A DNA stretch of 64,000 nucleotides from Chrysemys picta bellii (taxonomy: Eukaryota; Chordata; Testudines; Emydidae): contig NC_088800.1 in the NCBI RefSeq assembly GCF_011386835.1, positions 54,217,439 to 54,281,438 of the forward strand, read 5' to 3'. Position 1 is the first letter of the stretch. Each line of letters opens with the position of its first letter. The notes beneath the pieces are model-generated. The model saw only the letters and a list, made by a program, of their open reading frames with translations, made no database searches and had not been told where the DNA came from. Of the stretch, positions 50,961 to 62,315 are shown in pieces. The position numbers were made by a program, and so were the translations under genes.

Positions 50961-51979
50961 AGAGGGCTTAGCCTTCTTGGCAGGGACTTTGTCCTTCTTA
51001 TACCCCTAGCCTTTCCTACCAGCCGGGGGGGATAACCTGAACCGGATGAAGCAGATGGCATGGCAGCAACAGGGTCTGCACCTATGCGCGCTGCCGGTGC
51101 CCCAGTGGGCATGATGGCAGGCAGATCAGCAGCAGTGGTCGAGAGGATAGCTGCAGAATGGGGGGGCGAGCAGGCGGGGGGGCAGGGTCGACCCAGAGGG
51201 GCTCACCCCCCATTTTCCCCACCATACTCAGAGGGGACAGAGACAAGCAGCAAAAGGGGGGGGGGGGGAAGGGGAGAGGCCAGCCTCTTCTCCCTGCTAG
51301 GCTGCAGGCAGGAGAGGAGCAGGCACCAAGATGCTTTAATCAGGGGGTGCAACACCTGACAGGTTGGGAAAACCAGCTCCTCCAGCTGCATTGGGAAGGG
51401 GAGGGCTACAATATCATAAGGGGTGCAGTGAATAAAGGGAGATTAACAAAGGGGGAAAGAGCTCAAGCATACGGTGGAGGGGGACATGGGCACATGGAAC
51501 AAGGGGGCTGGACAAAAGGTGGGGATCAGTGGAAGGCAGGCTGGAAAAATGGGCCAGGGCTCAGGCAGGAAAGCTAGGGAGACTAACTACAAGGGTCGGG
51601 GCAGGGTAGGAAGACCAGCAAACACCCAGAAGCCAGGGTGGGACAGGCAAAAAGGGTAAGGGGAGAGGGCACAAAACTGCTGCAGGAAGCCTGGTGGGTA
51701 AAACAGAGAGTGGGGAAATCAACTAGCCAAAAAACAGCAGGGGGAGGGGGCAGTCCAAGGGGAAGGCATGTGCACCCACATGTGCTTGCACACTCAACTT
51801 TATGCTGGCTGCTGTAATAGTCCCAGGTGATGGCACAGCAAGCAGCTGAGTCCAGGAGCAGAGGCAGATGGTAGGTTGGAGGGTGGAGGGGGCATCACTG
51901 ATGGGGGTGAGAGGGGGACAGATGGACATGGGGGGGGGGGCCACCAGACTGCCGAAGCAAAACAAACAAACAAACAAAA
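50961..51979. other. GC-rich non-coding, probably LINE 5' region
   Basis: G-rich on the + strand, with a G-run at 51258-51271 and 51931-51940 and AACAAACAAACAAAC at 51960-51976. It may be the 5' part of the LINE at 49930-50960. No exon recognised. Confidence 0.35.
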
Positions 51980-52540
51980 TGGCAGCCACAGGGAGCGCGT
52001 GGAGAGCGGTCGAGGCGGCTCGCAGGGGGGTGAAGGGCAGCGCCTGCCTGCTCTGCCCGTGGGCAGCCAGGCGCTGCAGCCCACTTGCAGCCGGGCGAGA
52101 GGGGCTCCCCCCTCCGGCCTTGAGGTGCCTCTCTCTGGCGGGCAGGCGGAGCCCCCGGGGGCTGCAGGAGGTGCTGGGTCAGCCGCTCCTTTAAAGGCGG
52201 CTGGGCCGGGCTGGGCTCAGAGCGGCGGGGGAGCGGAGGCCAGTGCAGGTGGCGGGGAGTGGCACGTCCGGGGAGCCCGGCGGCACGGTGAGCAGCGGGG
52301 ATCACTAGTTCCTGCCCCCCCGGCCAGGGTCCGTGCCCCTGCAGGGCTTGGCTGGGACTGGCGGAGTGCGGGGAGCCGGCCGGGGGCGGGGGGCTGCCAA
52401 AGTGCAGAAAAAAAAAAAAAAAGAACCACAGCAGGGCGGCGGGAATGTGTCGTCCCAAGAATGGCCGGAATGCCGCCCCTTACAATGTGCCTCCCCAGGC
52501 ACGTGCTTTCTCATCTGGTGCCGGGAGCCGGCCCTGTTTC
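51980..52540. promoter_or_regulatory. CpG-rich segment
   Basis: Unusually dense in CpG and G+C for this AT/GC-mixed window (for example GGAGCGCGTGGAGAGCGGTC, GGCGGCTGGGCCGGGCTGGG, CGGGGAGCCCGGCGGCACGG). It ends near 52536 with GGAGCCGGCCCTG, a hAT-like terminus. It could be a CpG-island promoter, a young LINE 5' UTR (a LINE relic lies next to it) or an expanded hAT interior. No adjacent host exon was found. Confidence 0.4.
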
Positions 52541-53187
52541 TAGCAACAACAAAGGTCTGCCTCTTCCTCCTGGAGGCAGCAGCAGGCTTCCAGGTAGTTG
52601 TAACAGCAGAACCAGCAGGCAGGAGGGACTCCACAGGTGGTAGTTACAGCAGCAGAGGTGAGGTCTCTCACTCCCCCTCCGAGGAGCAGGCCAGCAGGGC
52701 CCCCCAAGGGGCACCAACAGCAGCAAGTGGGGGGGGAGGAGTACAACCGGCCAGCAAGAGGGGGGTCTGGCCCAGAGGGAAGCTGGATCCATCTTAGCAG
52801 CACCAAGCTGGCATCCTGCTCACAGCAACTCCACACCTGCCCAAGAAGGCAGGCAAGCCAGCCCTGCAGCAGTTGGGGAATATGTGATGCAGTAAGGCCC
52901 AGGAGTAGTCCAAGAGGGGAAATATATAAACCCTAGGCTAATTAAGGCATGGTTCCCTGTAGACTAGGGATGGTTACTACAGGTGAATTGGAGCACCTGT
53001 AGCCAATTAAGGCCCTGTCAGGAACCTAATGAAAACCCCCTGCTTCACGCAGACAGGGTAGAGTGTAGAAAGAGAGAGAAGTGGAGTGGAGTTTGGAGAT
53101 GTGTTGCTGAGAATTGAAAGACCAGAGAACTGGAGGAAGGAAGACCCTCTCCTAGTGTCAAGGACAGAGGGTAGGAAACCTGCAGGG
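52541..53187. other. No recognised gene
   Basis: GC-rich to mixed non-coding. TAATTAAGGC occurs twice (52938 and 53008) in a region resembling LTR-type sequence, but it is not classified. Confidence 0.35.
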
Positions 53188-53195
53188 GTTGAGAG

Positions 53196-53372
53196 CAGGA
53201 GCGCCGCCAGCTTTTCTGCTGCCCTAGGCAGTGGAAGGTTCTGCCCCGAAATGCCGCCCCCCACAGAGGCGGTGGAAGGTACTGCCGCTGAAATACTGCC
53301 ATGGTTGCCAACCCCCAAATTGCAGTGCCCTAGGCGACCGCCTAGGTCGCCTAATGGGTTGCGCCGGCCCTG
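53196..53372. mobile_element. hAT-type MITE, 7/8 TSD
   Basis: Starts CAGGAGCGCCGCCAGC and ends TTGCGCCGGCCCTG. Flanks GTTGAGAG (53188-53195) and GTTGAAAG (53373-53380) differ at one base. Inside, GCCCTAGGCAGTGG and GCCCTAGGCGACC repeat. Related by its ends to 21150-21352. Confidence 0.85.
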
Positions 53373-53380
53373 GTTGAAAG

Positions 53381-53729
53381 GGGCTGTGGCTTAGACCTAG
53401 CCCTCTTCTATCATCTTCCTGGGCCACTAGCAGGGCCCTCTGTGCCCCAAAAGCAGGGGCAAGGGGTTGTGGCCTAGCCCCCCCCCCCCTCCCTGTGCTG
53501 CCAAGAAATGTGCAGGACCCACTGTACCAACATTGGCCATTTTGTTACAGACCGCTACCACACTGAAAAACCATTTGATATCCCAGCTCACTGAGGGGTG
53601 GCCCAGACTGGATGAGCCCAGGTCTATATGACTGCCTGTTAGTGCTAAATTTTGGGAAGGAAAGTTTTTATTACACATCTAAAAATGAGTTGAATATGTA
53701 CTGTATTTTCATGAAAGGCCACAACTGTC
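53381..53729. other. No recognised feature
   Basis: Non-coding; a C-run at 53479-53489. The left TSD of the large Penelope structure begins at 53730. Confidence 0.45.
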
Positions 53730-53863
53730 TATACTCACTAGAGAGAGAAGTTGGGTGAGGTAATATCTTCTATTGGACCAATTTCTGTTAGTGAGAGAAA
53801 CAAGCTTTCGAGCTACTTGGAGCTCTTCCTCAGGTCTGGGAAAGGTACTCCGAGTGTCCCAGC

Positions 53864-56800
53864 GAGGGCTGGCCTTACCATGAGGTGAACTGAGGCAGCG
53901 GCCTCAGGTTCCAGACTGTGGGGGTGCGCCACTAGGACCCAGAGTGTTGAAAATTGTGTCTGCTGCTAGTGCATATGTAATCTCTCTGCTCTAGATGCAC
54001 AGAGACGGTGCTGTGCTGTGCTGGAGGAAGGAGGGCACAAGAGACATGGCAGGCAGGAGGAAAAGGTGAGAGGGAATAACAGAAAGCAGCAGGAGCTGCA
54101 GGGAGAAAAGAAGAGGAGCCTCTTATGTACCTCTCTAGCACCCCCAGGAGACTGGATTGATTAACACCAGCTTCTCAGAGAGCTTCCTGTTTCCTGCTGC
54201 TTCCCTGAACCCACTTGAGTCAACTGAAGTAGTAGGAGCCAGTTAGGCCCTTAAGATGCTGATATCTTCCCTCACTCAGGCCCTGCTACCAGCCTGCTTA
54301 TTTGTCCCCTTCAATTGAGTGTTGAGAGCCACTATAGCTGGCACAGAACAGCAGTCCTAGTGAAAGAAGAAAATGCCCTTGTGGGGCAGCATTCAGAAAA
54401 AGAAACAAAAGCTTCTTTTGCTTTCTATCTAAGCAGGAAGGAGCTCTCCTGAGATACAGACACAAATGTTCATGGTGAGCCTTCCAGCCCCAGTGAGGAT
54501 GTGAGTGGTGGGGAGATGCCTAATCTTCCAGTTAGTCAGAGTGCAGGTGACCTGGCAGCTACTGCAGCATCCATATTTCCATCTCAAATGGATGTAACCA
54601 TGCACATTCCTGAAGAAAAGTGTAGATCAGAGAAGAGTGTGGTTGAGGCGCAAGAAACAGCTGCTGCTGAGTTTAGTTTCTTTAAATCTAGATAATCCAG
54701 GACTGTGGACCCACTTGAGCAGTAGCCCGAGGGACTTCCTTGTACTGCATGGGCCACAGCAGGTGAAAAACTTCATGTTCCCCAAAGACAATGAAAATAG
54801 AAGTTTACATCCCACACATTACTGGTGTGAAATCCCCAATGGTGACAAAGTGGAGAGGCCATGACTTATGTACTCAAAAACCCAGAATGCTGTGTACTGT
54901 TTTTGTTGCAAACTCTTCCGTCTAATGTTCCAGTCACATTGGGTTCTACAGGAACAAAGGACTGGAAAAATCTGGCTAGAAATCTGGCATACCATGAGAA
55001 GGCAGCAAATCACCAGAGAGCATTCCATAGAGCTTGAGATGAGATTAAGGTTAAAGGCCACCATAGATGATCAGCATCAAGAGAAGATTGCATCAGAGTC
55101 TCTTTACTGGCAAAATGTTCTGAAAAGGCTCGTTGCCATTGTGAGAATGCTTACTACCCAAAATCTAGCACTGCGTGGCACATCAGATCAGCTATATGTG
55201 CCAAACAATGGAAACTTCCTTAAAATTGTGGAGCTGATGGCTGTGGAGTTCCATTGTGGAGTTTGATGCTGTACTCCAGGAGCATCTAAGAAGAGTCACC
55301 ACCCAAGAAATGTACACACACCACTACCTTGGAAAAACTATTCAAAAACACAGTTACTGGCAACAAAAGTCAAACAGAAGATTGTGGCAGATCTGAAGTC
55401 AGCAAGATATTACTCTGTTATTCTGGACTGCACACCTGACATCAGCCATACGGAACAAATGTCTTTAATGGTGCATTTTGTAACAACAGAACCTAGTTGA
55501 CAGTCACCATTGCAGGGACATTTTCGAGAGCATTTTCTAGAATTTATTGACATTGATACTACAGGAGCTGGTATGACAAATGTGCTTTTTAAAAAGCTGG
55601 AAGATACGGGAATTGCGCTAGCCGACATGAGAGGTCAGGGCTACAATAATGGTGCCAACATGAGAGGAAAGAAAAGAGGAGTGCAGACACTGATCTGAGA
55701 GTTAAAACCTCAAGCTTTTTTGTCCCATGCAGTTCTCATTCATTGAACTTGGTGGTCAGTGATGTAGCATCAGCTTCTAGTGAGGCTGCTGAATTTTTTT
55801 AATGTAATTCAAAGCATCTATGTATTTTTCTCTGCATCAACTCATCGATGGCAAGTTTTGAAGCAACATCTGGGAACATCCTCTCTGACACTGAAACCAC
55901 TGAGTGCCATACAATGGGAAAGTTGACTGGAGGCGATAAAGCCTATCAAACACCAAATTGGGAAGATAGATGATGTCATAATTGCCATTATGGAGGCTAA
56001 TGCTATGACAGGAACTGTTCGTGGGAGAACAGTGGCAGAGGGAAATGGAATCACCAGAAACATACATAACTTCAAATTTCGGTGTGGTTTAGTGTTGTGG
56101 CATGACATACTGTTTGAAATAAATGTTGTAAGCAAGAAATTCCAAGGTGTTGATCTTGATATATCTGGAGCAATGGAACAACTGGACAAAGCAAAATCAT
56201 ACCTACAGTCTTACCGGTCAGAAGAGGGATTTCAAAACATTCTAAAGAGTGCACAGAAGTTGGCAGAGGAACTTCACACTGAAACTATTTTCCCACCCAT
56301 TCAAGAATATAAGAGTCACCGAAGAAGAAGACATTTTGATTACGAGGCACGGGATAATCCCATAAGAGACCCCAACCAACAATTCAAAGTTGAATTCTTT
56401 AACCAGGTGCTAGGTTGTGCAATACAGTTAGTTGAACGTTTCATGCAGCTCAAGGAACACAGCAGTATATTTGGAATGTTGTATGATATTCCAAAACTCC
56501 TCACTATACCTGAAGAAGTTCTACATCAGTAATCCAGGGCACTAGAGACAGTGACACATGATGATATGCATGATATTGGTGCGAGTGATTTAGGTGATGA
56601 ACTGAAAGCCCTTTCAAGATACGTTTCAGCAGGATCAACTCCAAAGGCTGTTCTGGAATATATGTGCACAAATAAGATGACCACCCTCTTTCCAAATGCT
56701 TTTGTGGCTCTGTGCATACTACTAACACTTCCTGTAACAGTTGCCAGTGGAGAACGCAGCTTCTCCAAGCTGAAGTTAATAAAAACACATCTACGCTCCA

Positions 56801-57206
56801 CAATGACACAGGAGAGGCTGGTCGGCCTTGCAACCGTCTCAATAGAGCATGAGCTGGCCCAGACTGTGGACCTTCAGGAAGCAGTTAAAATCTTTGCAAC
56901 CAAGAGGCACGGAAAGCACCACTTTGATTATTCAAACAGATAAAAATGCCAGTGTTTACTATGAAGACAAGAAAAGTTACATTTGCTATTCAGGCGTTTG
57001 AAAGTTAAGTGTTACTTAAGTTTTGAACAAGGCATTTTAAGTTAGTTCTCCTTTATTGGGGTTGGTAGCAGAGCAGTACCATGAGAGGAATAGAACAGGA
57101 AGTAGGCAGAATTGAGACCTTTCAAAGTTTTGGCCCAAGCAAGGGGCCATGGGGGCGTCATTTGAGCTCCCCGCCTCAGCTGCCAAAATGTTGTGGGCTG
57201 GCTCCG
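53864..57206 (+). mobile_element. hAT transposon, 3.3 kb, decayed autonomous type
   Basis: Flanks GTCCCAGC (53856-53863) and GTCCCAGC (57207-57214) are an exact 8-bp TSD. The ends (GAGGGCTGGCCTTACC and GTGGGCTGGCTCCG) are diverged inverted repeats. The sequence outside both TSDs joins into an uninterrupted Penelope terminal repeat, as shown by the other copy at about 61990-62030. It carries a hAT transposase pseudogene in sense orientation. Confidence 0.9.
54501..56943 (+). pseudogene. hAT transposase pseudogene (ZMYM/TTF-zinc-finger type)
   Basis: Mostly one reading frame from 54637 to 56943 but broken by stops at 54862-54864, 55264-55266, about 55497, 55696-55698 and 56530-56532, with some frame disturbance between. 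In order: an acidic N-terminus, a TTF-type zinc-finger region (FMFPKDNENRSLHPTHYWC ... NAVYCFCCKLF), the RNase-H-like catalytic region (YYSVILDCTPDISHTEQMS, LADMRGQGYNNGANMRGKKR), and the hAT C-terminal dimerisation region (LPVTVASGERSFSKLKLIKT). It would have cut and pasted its own element. It resembles proteins annotated as zinc-finger MYM-type 1-like, but the stops and the TSD-bounded element argue against a host gene. Confidence 0.85.
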
Positions 57207-59114
57207 GTCCCAGCTAAATACAAGCTCAAACAGATAGAATATGTGCTAGCTACTTATTCTAAACTAACTAAGAGACCATTCAAGGTGAAGTGGCCCATCA
57301 ACACCCCTGTAGTCATAGGACAAAAAGTGGAGGTTGCGGGTTACAGATTGTTGTAATAAGCCACAAGTCCAGTGTATCTGTTCAGTCCATGATTGTTAGT
57401 GTCTAGCAAAGTTATGAATTTAAGGTTCCAGGCTCATTTTCTTAAAGTGTTGTGCGGGTTTCCTTTGCAGATGAGGACTGAGACTTCAGATATAAAGAGA
57501 TCACTTCGTGAAAAGAATTCACCCACACGGACAGTACTGGGTTTACAATGGCGCCAGGTCCATGCTCAACAGGGGCCCGTCAGCCGGCCAGGCGCTGCAC
57601 TTCACTTGCGGTGTCAGCCAAGGGGCCACTGCAGGCTGGCTCCTCTCCTCTCCAGCCTCTCCCCCATGCTCCTCTCGACGGTCTGGCAGCCCAGGTATCC
57701 CAGTCCTGTCCCCTCCGCCCACTCGCTCCTCCACTGGCTGGGCTGGAGGGCTCTTGATGGTCACGTCCCACAGGGGTCTGCCTGCTCTGGTCCCCAGTGC
57801 AGCTCTGGCTCCGGGCAGTCTTGCTCTGCCCGCCACCTCCTGGACCCAACCAGCCTAGATGTGATGCTGGCTCAGCCCAGGCAAGGCAAATAGCCCCTGC
57901 CTAGTGGGCTGATGAGTGTGGCTGGGGGGCAGGCAGGGTGGGGGAAGTGGGTCTCTGGAGATGGCGCTGGGCAGTGGGGGTCTGTGTGGGGTACGCCTGG
58001 GCCCCAGGGGGAATGAAAACAGCCCAGGTCCCCCTCCTGCAGCATTCTTTGCTTCCCTGCAGAAAGTGAAGGAGGAACAGGGGAGTGTGATTGGAAATGT
58101 TCATGGCATAGTTTGGGGGCACTGCCCCCCAAAAGAGGTGAGGGGGTGGGGGCCACATAGGGTGCAAGGTCACATGCCACTGCACTCCATGCCATTTCTG
58201 TGAACGCAGAGCTGCGCAGCCTGGCTGAAAAAAGAAGGTGCTGCTCAGCTCCCTGGACTTTGAAGCTGACACCACCTTCTGGGTCCTAGTGCTGGTTCAG
58301 ATCCCTTCTGTGTGCTGGGAGCCATCCTTCATTTCACTTTACCTGTGGTAGGGCAGGGCAGGGGGAAAGAGGGAGTGGGGAAGGAAGGGGGTGTGATGGG
58401 GAAGAGAAGGGGATGGGGAAGTGGGGGCCAAGCATGCGGATCCCCTTGGCAGCAGCTAGGGCTCCCCTGTTTAAGCAGGCTCATCAAACCCTCACCCTGA
58501 GAAGCCCTACCTCCCCTGCATCTGTACCACCCTGATGAGCCCCTGCGCCCCAGACACCCTCCCCACTGAGCGCCAGCCACCTATACCTGGATCCCCACCC
58601 AAATGAACCCCACCTCTCCTGCACACCCCCCCCCCCTGCTGAGCTCCAACCACTTTCACGTGGTGTCCCCTGCAGACTCCCATTGGCCCTGCACCTGCAC
58701 CTGGAACCTCCCTGTGCATCCAGATCCCCCACTGAGCTGCCTGCACCCAGACTGCCCCACACAGAACTCTCTTACCCCCGTATGGATCCCTCCACACTAA
58801 GTCCCTCTGCACTTGGGTCCTGCTGCCATGCTGAGCCTCCCTGCCCACAGCTGGTGTGCCTGGCGCAAAAGGGGCAGGGCCCCAGGGTGTTTCTGTGGCA
58901 GGCATGCCCCTTGTGCTGTGGTAGTCAGGTTCAGCCTCACTGCCAAATCCCTGTCTCAAGGGGACAGGGGAGTCTGCAGGGTATTCTCCCACCTCCATGT
59001 GGCCAGTGCTCCCCACTGCCATGGTGGAGCTTCCACATTTATTTATTTAAAAAATAAAATTGCAGAATTTTAAAATATGCGCAGAATTTGATGCAGATTC
59101 CTTCAGGAATATGG

Positions 59115-61221
59115 GGCACTGTACAGCTGTGATGATGGCAAAGGGGTCCAGGAGAGCTGGCTGTATTTTAAAGAATCCTTATTGAGGTTGCAGGAACAAG
59201 CCATCCCGATGTGTAGAAAGAATAGTAAATAGGGCAGGCGACCAGCTTGGCTAAACAGTGAAATCCTTGCTGATCTTAAACGCAAAAAAGAAGCTTACAA
59301 GAAGTGGAAGATTGGACAAATGACCAGGGAGGAGTATAAAAATATTGCTCAGGCATGCAGGAGTGAAATCAGGAAGGCCAAATCACACTTGGAGTTGCAG
59401 TTAGCAAGAGATGTTAAGAGTAGCAAGAAGGGTTTCTTCAGGTATGTTAGCAACAAGAAGAAAACCAAGGAAAGTGTGGGCCCCTTACTGAATGAGGGAG
59501 GCAACCTAGTGACCGAGGATGTGGAAAAAGCTAATGTACTCAATGATGTTTTTGCCTCTGTCTTCACGCACAAGGTCAGCTCCCAGACTGCTGCACTGGG
59601 CAGTACAGCATGGGGAGAAGGTGACCAGCCCTCTGTGGAGAAAGAAGTGGTTCGGGACTATTTAGAAAAACTGGACGTGCACAAGTCCATGGGGCCGGAT
59701 GCGCTGCATCCGAGGGTGCTAAAGGAGTTGGCGGGTAAGATTGCAGAGCCATTAGCCATTATTTTTGAAAACTCATGGCGATTGGGGGAGGTCCCAGATG
59801 ACTGGAAAAAGGCTAATGTAGTGCCCATCTTTAAAAAAGGGAAGGAGGAGGATCCGGGGAACTACAGGCCAGTCAGCCTCACCTCAGTCCCTGGAAAAAT
59901 CATGGAGCAGGTCCTCAAGGAATCAATTATGAAACACTTAGTGGAGAGGAAAGTGATCAGGAACAGTCAGCATGGATTCACCAAGGGGAAGTCGTGCCTG
60001 ACTAACCTAATTGCCTTCTATGATGAGATAACTGGCTCTGTGGATGAGGGGAAAGCAGTGAATGTTATTCCTTGACTTTAGCAAAGCTTTTGATACGGTC
60101 TCCCATAGTATTCTTGCCGCCAAGTTAAAGAAGTATGGGCTGGATGAATGGACTGTAAGGTGGATAGAAAGCTGGCTAGATCGTCGGGATCAACGGGTAG
60201 TGATCAATGGCTCCATGTCTAGTTGGCAGCCGGTTTCAAGCGGAGTGCCCCAAGGGTCGGTCCTGGGGCCGGTTTTGTTTAATATCTTTATTAATGATCT
60301 GGAGGATGGTGTGGACTGCACTCTCAGCAAGTTTGCAGATGACACTAAACTAGGAGGCGTGGTAGATACACTAGAGGGTAGGGATTGGATACAGAGGGAC
60401 CTAGACAAATTAGAGGATTGGGCCAAAAGAAAGCTGATGAGGTTCAACAAGGACAAGTGCAGAGTCCTGCACTTAGGACGGAAGAATCCCATGCACTGCT
60501 ACAGACTAGGGACCGAATGGCTAGGTAGCAGTTCTACAGAAAAGGACCTAGGGGTCACAGTGGACGAGAAGCTGGATATGAGTCAACAGTGTGCTCTTGT
60601 TGCCAAGAAGGCTAACGGCATTTTGGGCTGTATAAGTAGGGGCATTGCCAGCAGATCGAGGAACGTGATCGTCCCCCTTTATTCGACATTGGTGAGGCCT
60701 CATCTGGAATACTGTGTCCAGTTTTGGTCCCCACACTACAAGAAGGATGTGGAAAAATTGGAAAGAATCCAGCGGAGGGCAACAAAAATGATTAGGAGTC
60801 TGGAGCACATGACTTATGAAGAGAGACTGAGGGAACTGGGATTGTTTAGTCTCCAGAAGAGAAGAATGAGGGGGGATTTGATAGCAGCCTTCAACTTCCT
60901 GAAGGGGGGTTCCAAAGAGGATGGAGCTCGGCTGTTCTCAGTGGTGGCAGATGACAGAACAAGGAGCAATGGTCTCAAGTTGCAGTGGGGGAGGTCCAGG
61001 TTGGATATCAGGAAAAACTATTTCACTAGGAGGGTGGTGAAACACTGGAATGCGTTACCTAGGGAGGTGGTGGAGTCTCCTTCCTTGGAGGTCTTTAAGG
61101 CCCGGCTTGACAAAGCCCTGGCTGGGATGATTTTGCTGGGAATTGGTCCTGCTTTGAGCAGGGGGTTGGACTAGATGACCTCTTGAGGTCCCTTCCAACC
61201 CTGATATTCTATGATTCTATG
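59115..61221 (+). mobile_element. CR1 LINE, 2.1 kb, well preserved, 5'-truncated
   Basis: Starts inside the region between the endonuclease and reverse-transcriptase domains and runs to the true 3' end: GGACTAGATGACCTCTTGAG, CCTTCCAACCCTGATATTC, then CTATGATTCTATG, the terminal 8-bp unit typical of CR1. It is inserted in the 57532-61667 hAT. It is the youngest-looking LINE in the window. Confidence 0.92.
59320..61174 (+). pseudogene. CR1 reverse-transcriptase ORF, one frameshift
   Basis: Two overlapping frames, 59320-60075 and 60062-61174, join across a single frameshift near 60060-60075 (the first ends ...GKAVNVIP; the second resumes at [15 protein letters not shown]). In order: ...YRPVSLTSVPGKIMEQVL (RT 1-2), [29 protein letters not shown] (RT A), [20 protein letters not shown] (RT B), [10 protein letters not shown] (RT C, catalytic Asp pair intact), then the thumb and C-terminal [20 protein letters not shown] region. 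The N-terminal endonuclease is missing through truncation. Confidence 0.9.
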
Positions 61222-62117
61222 GGACTGTGAAGGGGGTGCTGGACAGTAGGGGATCTATGGCTGGGGGAGCTTGGCAGGTGGTATGGTGCGCAGATCAGCG
61301 GGAGGGGTCTCTGGGCAGGGGGTGCTGGGCATAGCAGGTCCGGGGGCATTGGGCATAGGGATCTGTGGAGGAAGTCTCTGAGTGAGGGGGTGCTGGGAAT
61401 AAGGGCAGGGCACTGGGTAGGGGGACCGTGTGGAAGGGGCACACTGGCAGCGCAGGGCTGGGCGGGCCAGTGTGCGTCTAGCAGTTTTAGGTTTGTAAAC
61501 AGTGCCATTGTGCTCGGCTGAGTGGGGCCACTCCCGCTGCGCTGTGCCTCATTGCCCCCAACCGGCCCCGCGCTCTGCAGACTGCCCCCCATCACACACC
61601 CTATTTCCCCAATGGGGGCCCACAAATATCTTTGGCGCTGAGCCCACAAAAAGTTAATCCAGCCCTGCCCACGGACGATGTGGTGTTTGCCTTTTATTTC
61701 TTTCTTGTGTGAATTCATTTAAGAGCCTAGTGACTGTCTGGTTTCACCCACAGAGGAGTTTTTGGAGCATCTTGTGCACTTTCAAAAGATGAGCCTGTGA
61801 GTTTAAATTCATAACTTTGCTAAATCGTTGTCTGAATAAAGACACTGGATTTATGGCTTATTACAACCATCTGTAACCCAATAAGCCCCTTCTTGTCCTA
61901 TTTACAGGGTGTTAGCAGGCCACTTCACCTTGAATGGTCCCTTACAATATGTGCTAACTACTTATGCTAAACTGTCTGTTCCATCTTGTATTTAGCTGTG
62001 GCACACTGAGTACTTTTCCCCGACCTGAGGAAGAGCTCTGTGCAGCTCAAAAGCTTGTCTCTCTCACCAACAGAAATTGTTCCAATGAAAGATATTACCT
62101 CACCCACACTCTCCAAT

Positions 62118-62315
62118 CATAGGCGCCAACAGCTGTTAGGTGGCAGGAAGCGCTGGAAGGGAGGGTGAGGAGCGGGGACACAGTGTGCCGGGGGGGGGGG
62201 GGGGGGAGAAGGAGGCAAGGAGGGGGGAGCTTGGCTGCCGGTGGGTGCAGTGCACCCACTAATTTTTCCCCCTGGGTGCTCCAGCCCTGGAGTACCCACG
62301 GAGTCAGCACCTATG
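62118..62315 (-). mobile_element. CATAGG-family hAT-type MITE in the Penelope end
   Basis: Starts CATAGGCGCCAACAGCTG and ends GGAGTCAGCACCTATG. Flanks TCTCCAAT (62110-62117) and TCTCCAAT (62316-62323) are identical. Excising it restores ...CACACTCTCCAAT|ATCCTGGGAGC of the Penelope tail. A G-run lies at 62191-62208. Confidence 0.92.

Larger units (their letters stand above)
57532..61667. mobile_element. hAT element, 4.1 kb, carrying a CR1
   Basis: Starts CAGTACTGGGTTTACAATGG and ends AAAAGTTAATCCAGCCCTG. Flanks CACACGGA (57524-57531) and CCCACGGA (61668-61675) match at 7 of 8. The interior before the CR1 (57560-59100) is GC-rich with no transposase seen; around 59040-59100 it holds the AAATTGCAGAATTTTAAAAT stretch of yet another turtle repeat. 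The same pair of ends bounds the reversed copy at 13559-14590, supporting the call. Confidence 0.8.

Noticed and set aside
52330..52540. Complete hAT MITE ending GGAGCCGGCCCTG at 52536
   Set aside because: The right end looks genuine but no matching left end or 8-bp duplication of TTTCTAGC could be found upstream.
51876..52643. 255-codon frame on the + strand in the CpG-rich segment
   Set aside because: Composition-driven open frame; other frames on both strands are open too and no family motif is present.
54501..56943. Host ZMYM-type zinc-finger gene
   Set aside because: Several in-frame stops and an 8-bp TSD around the enclosing element show a dead transposase.
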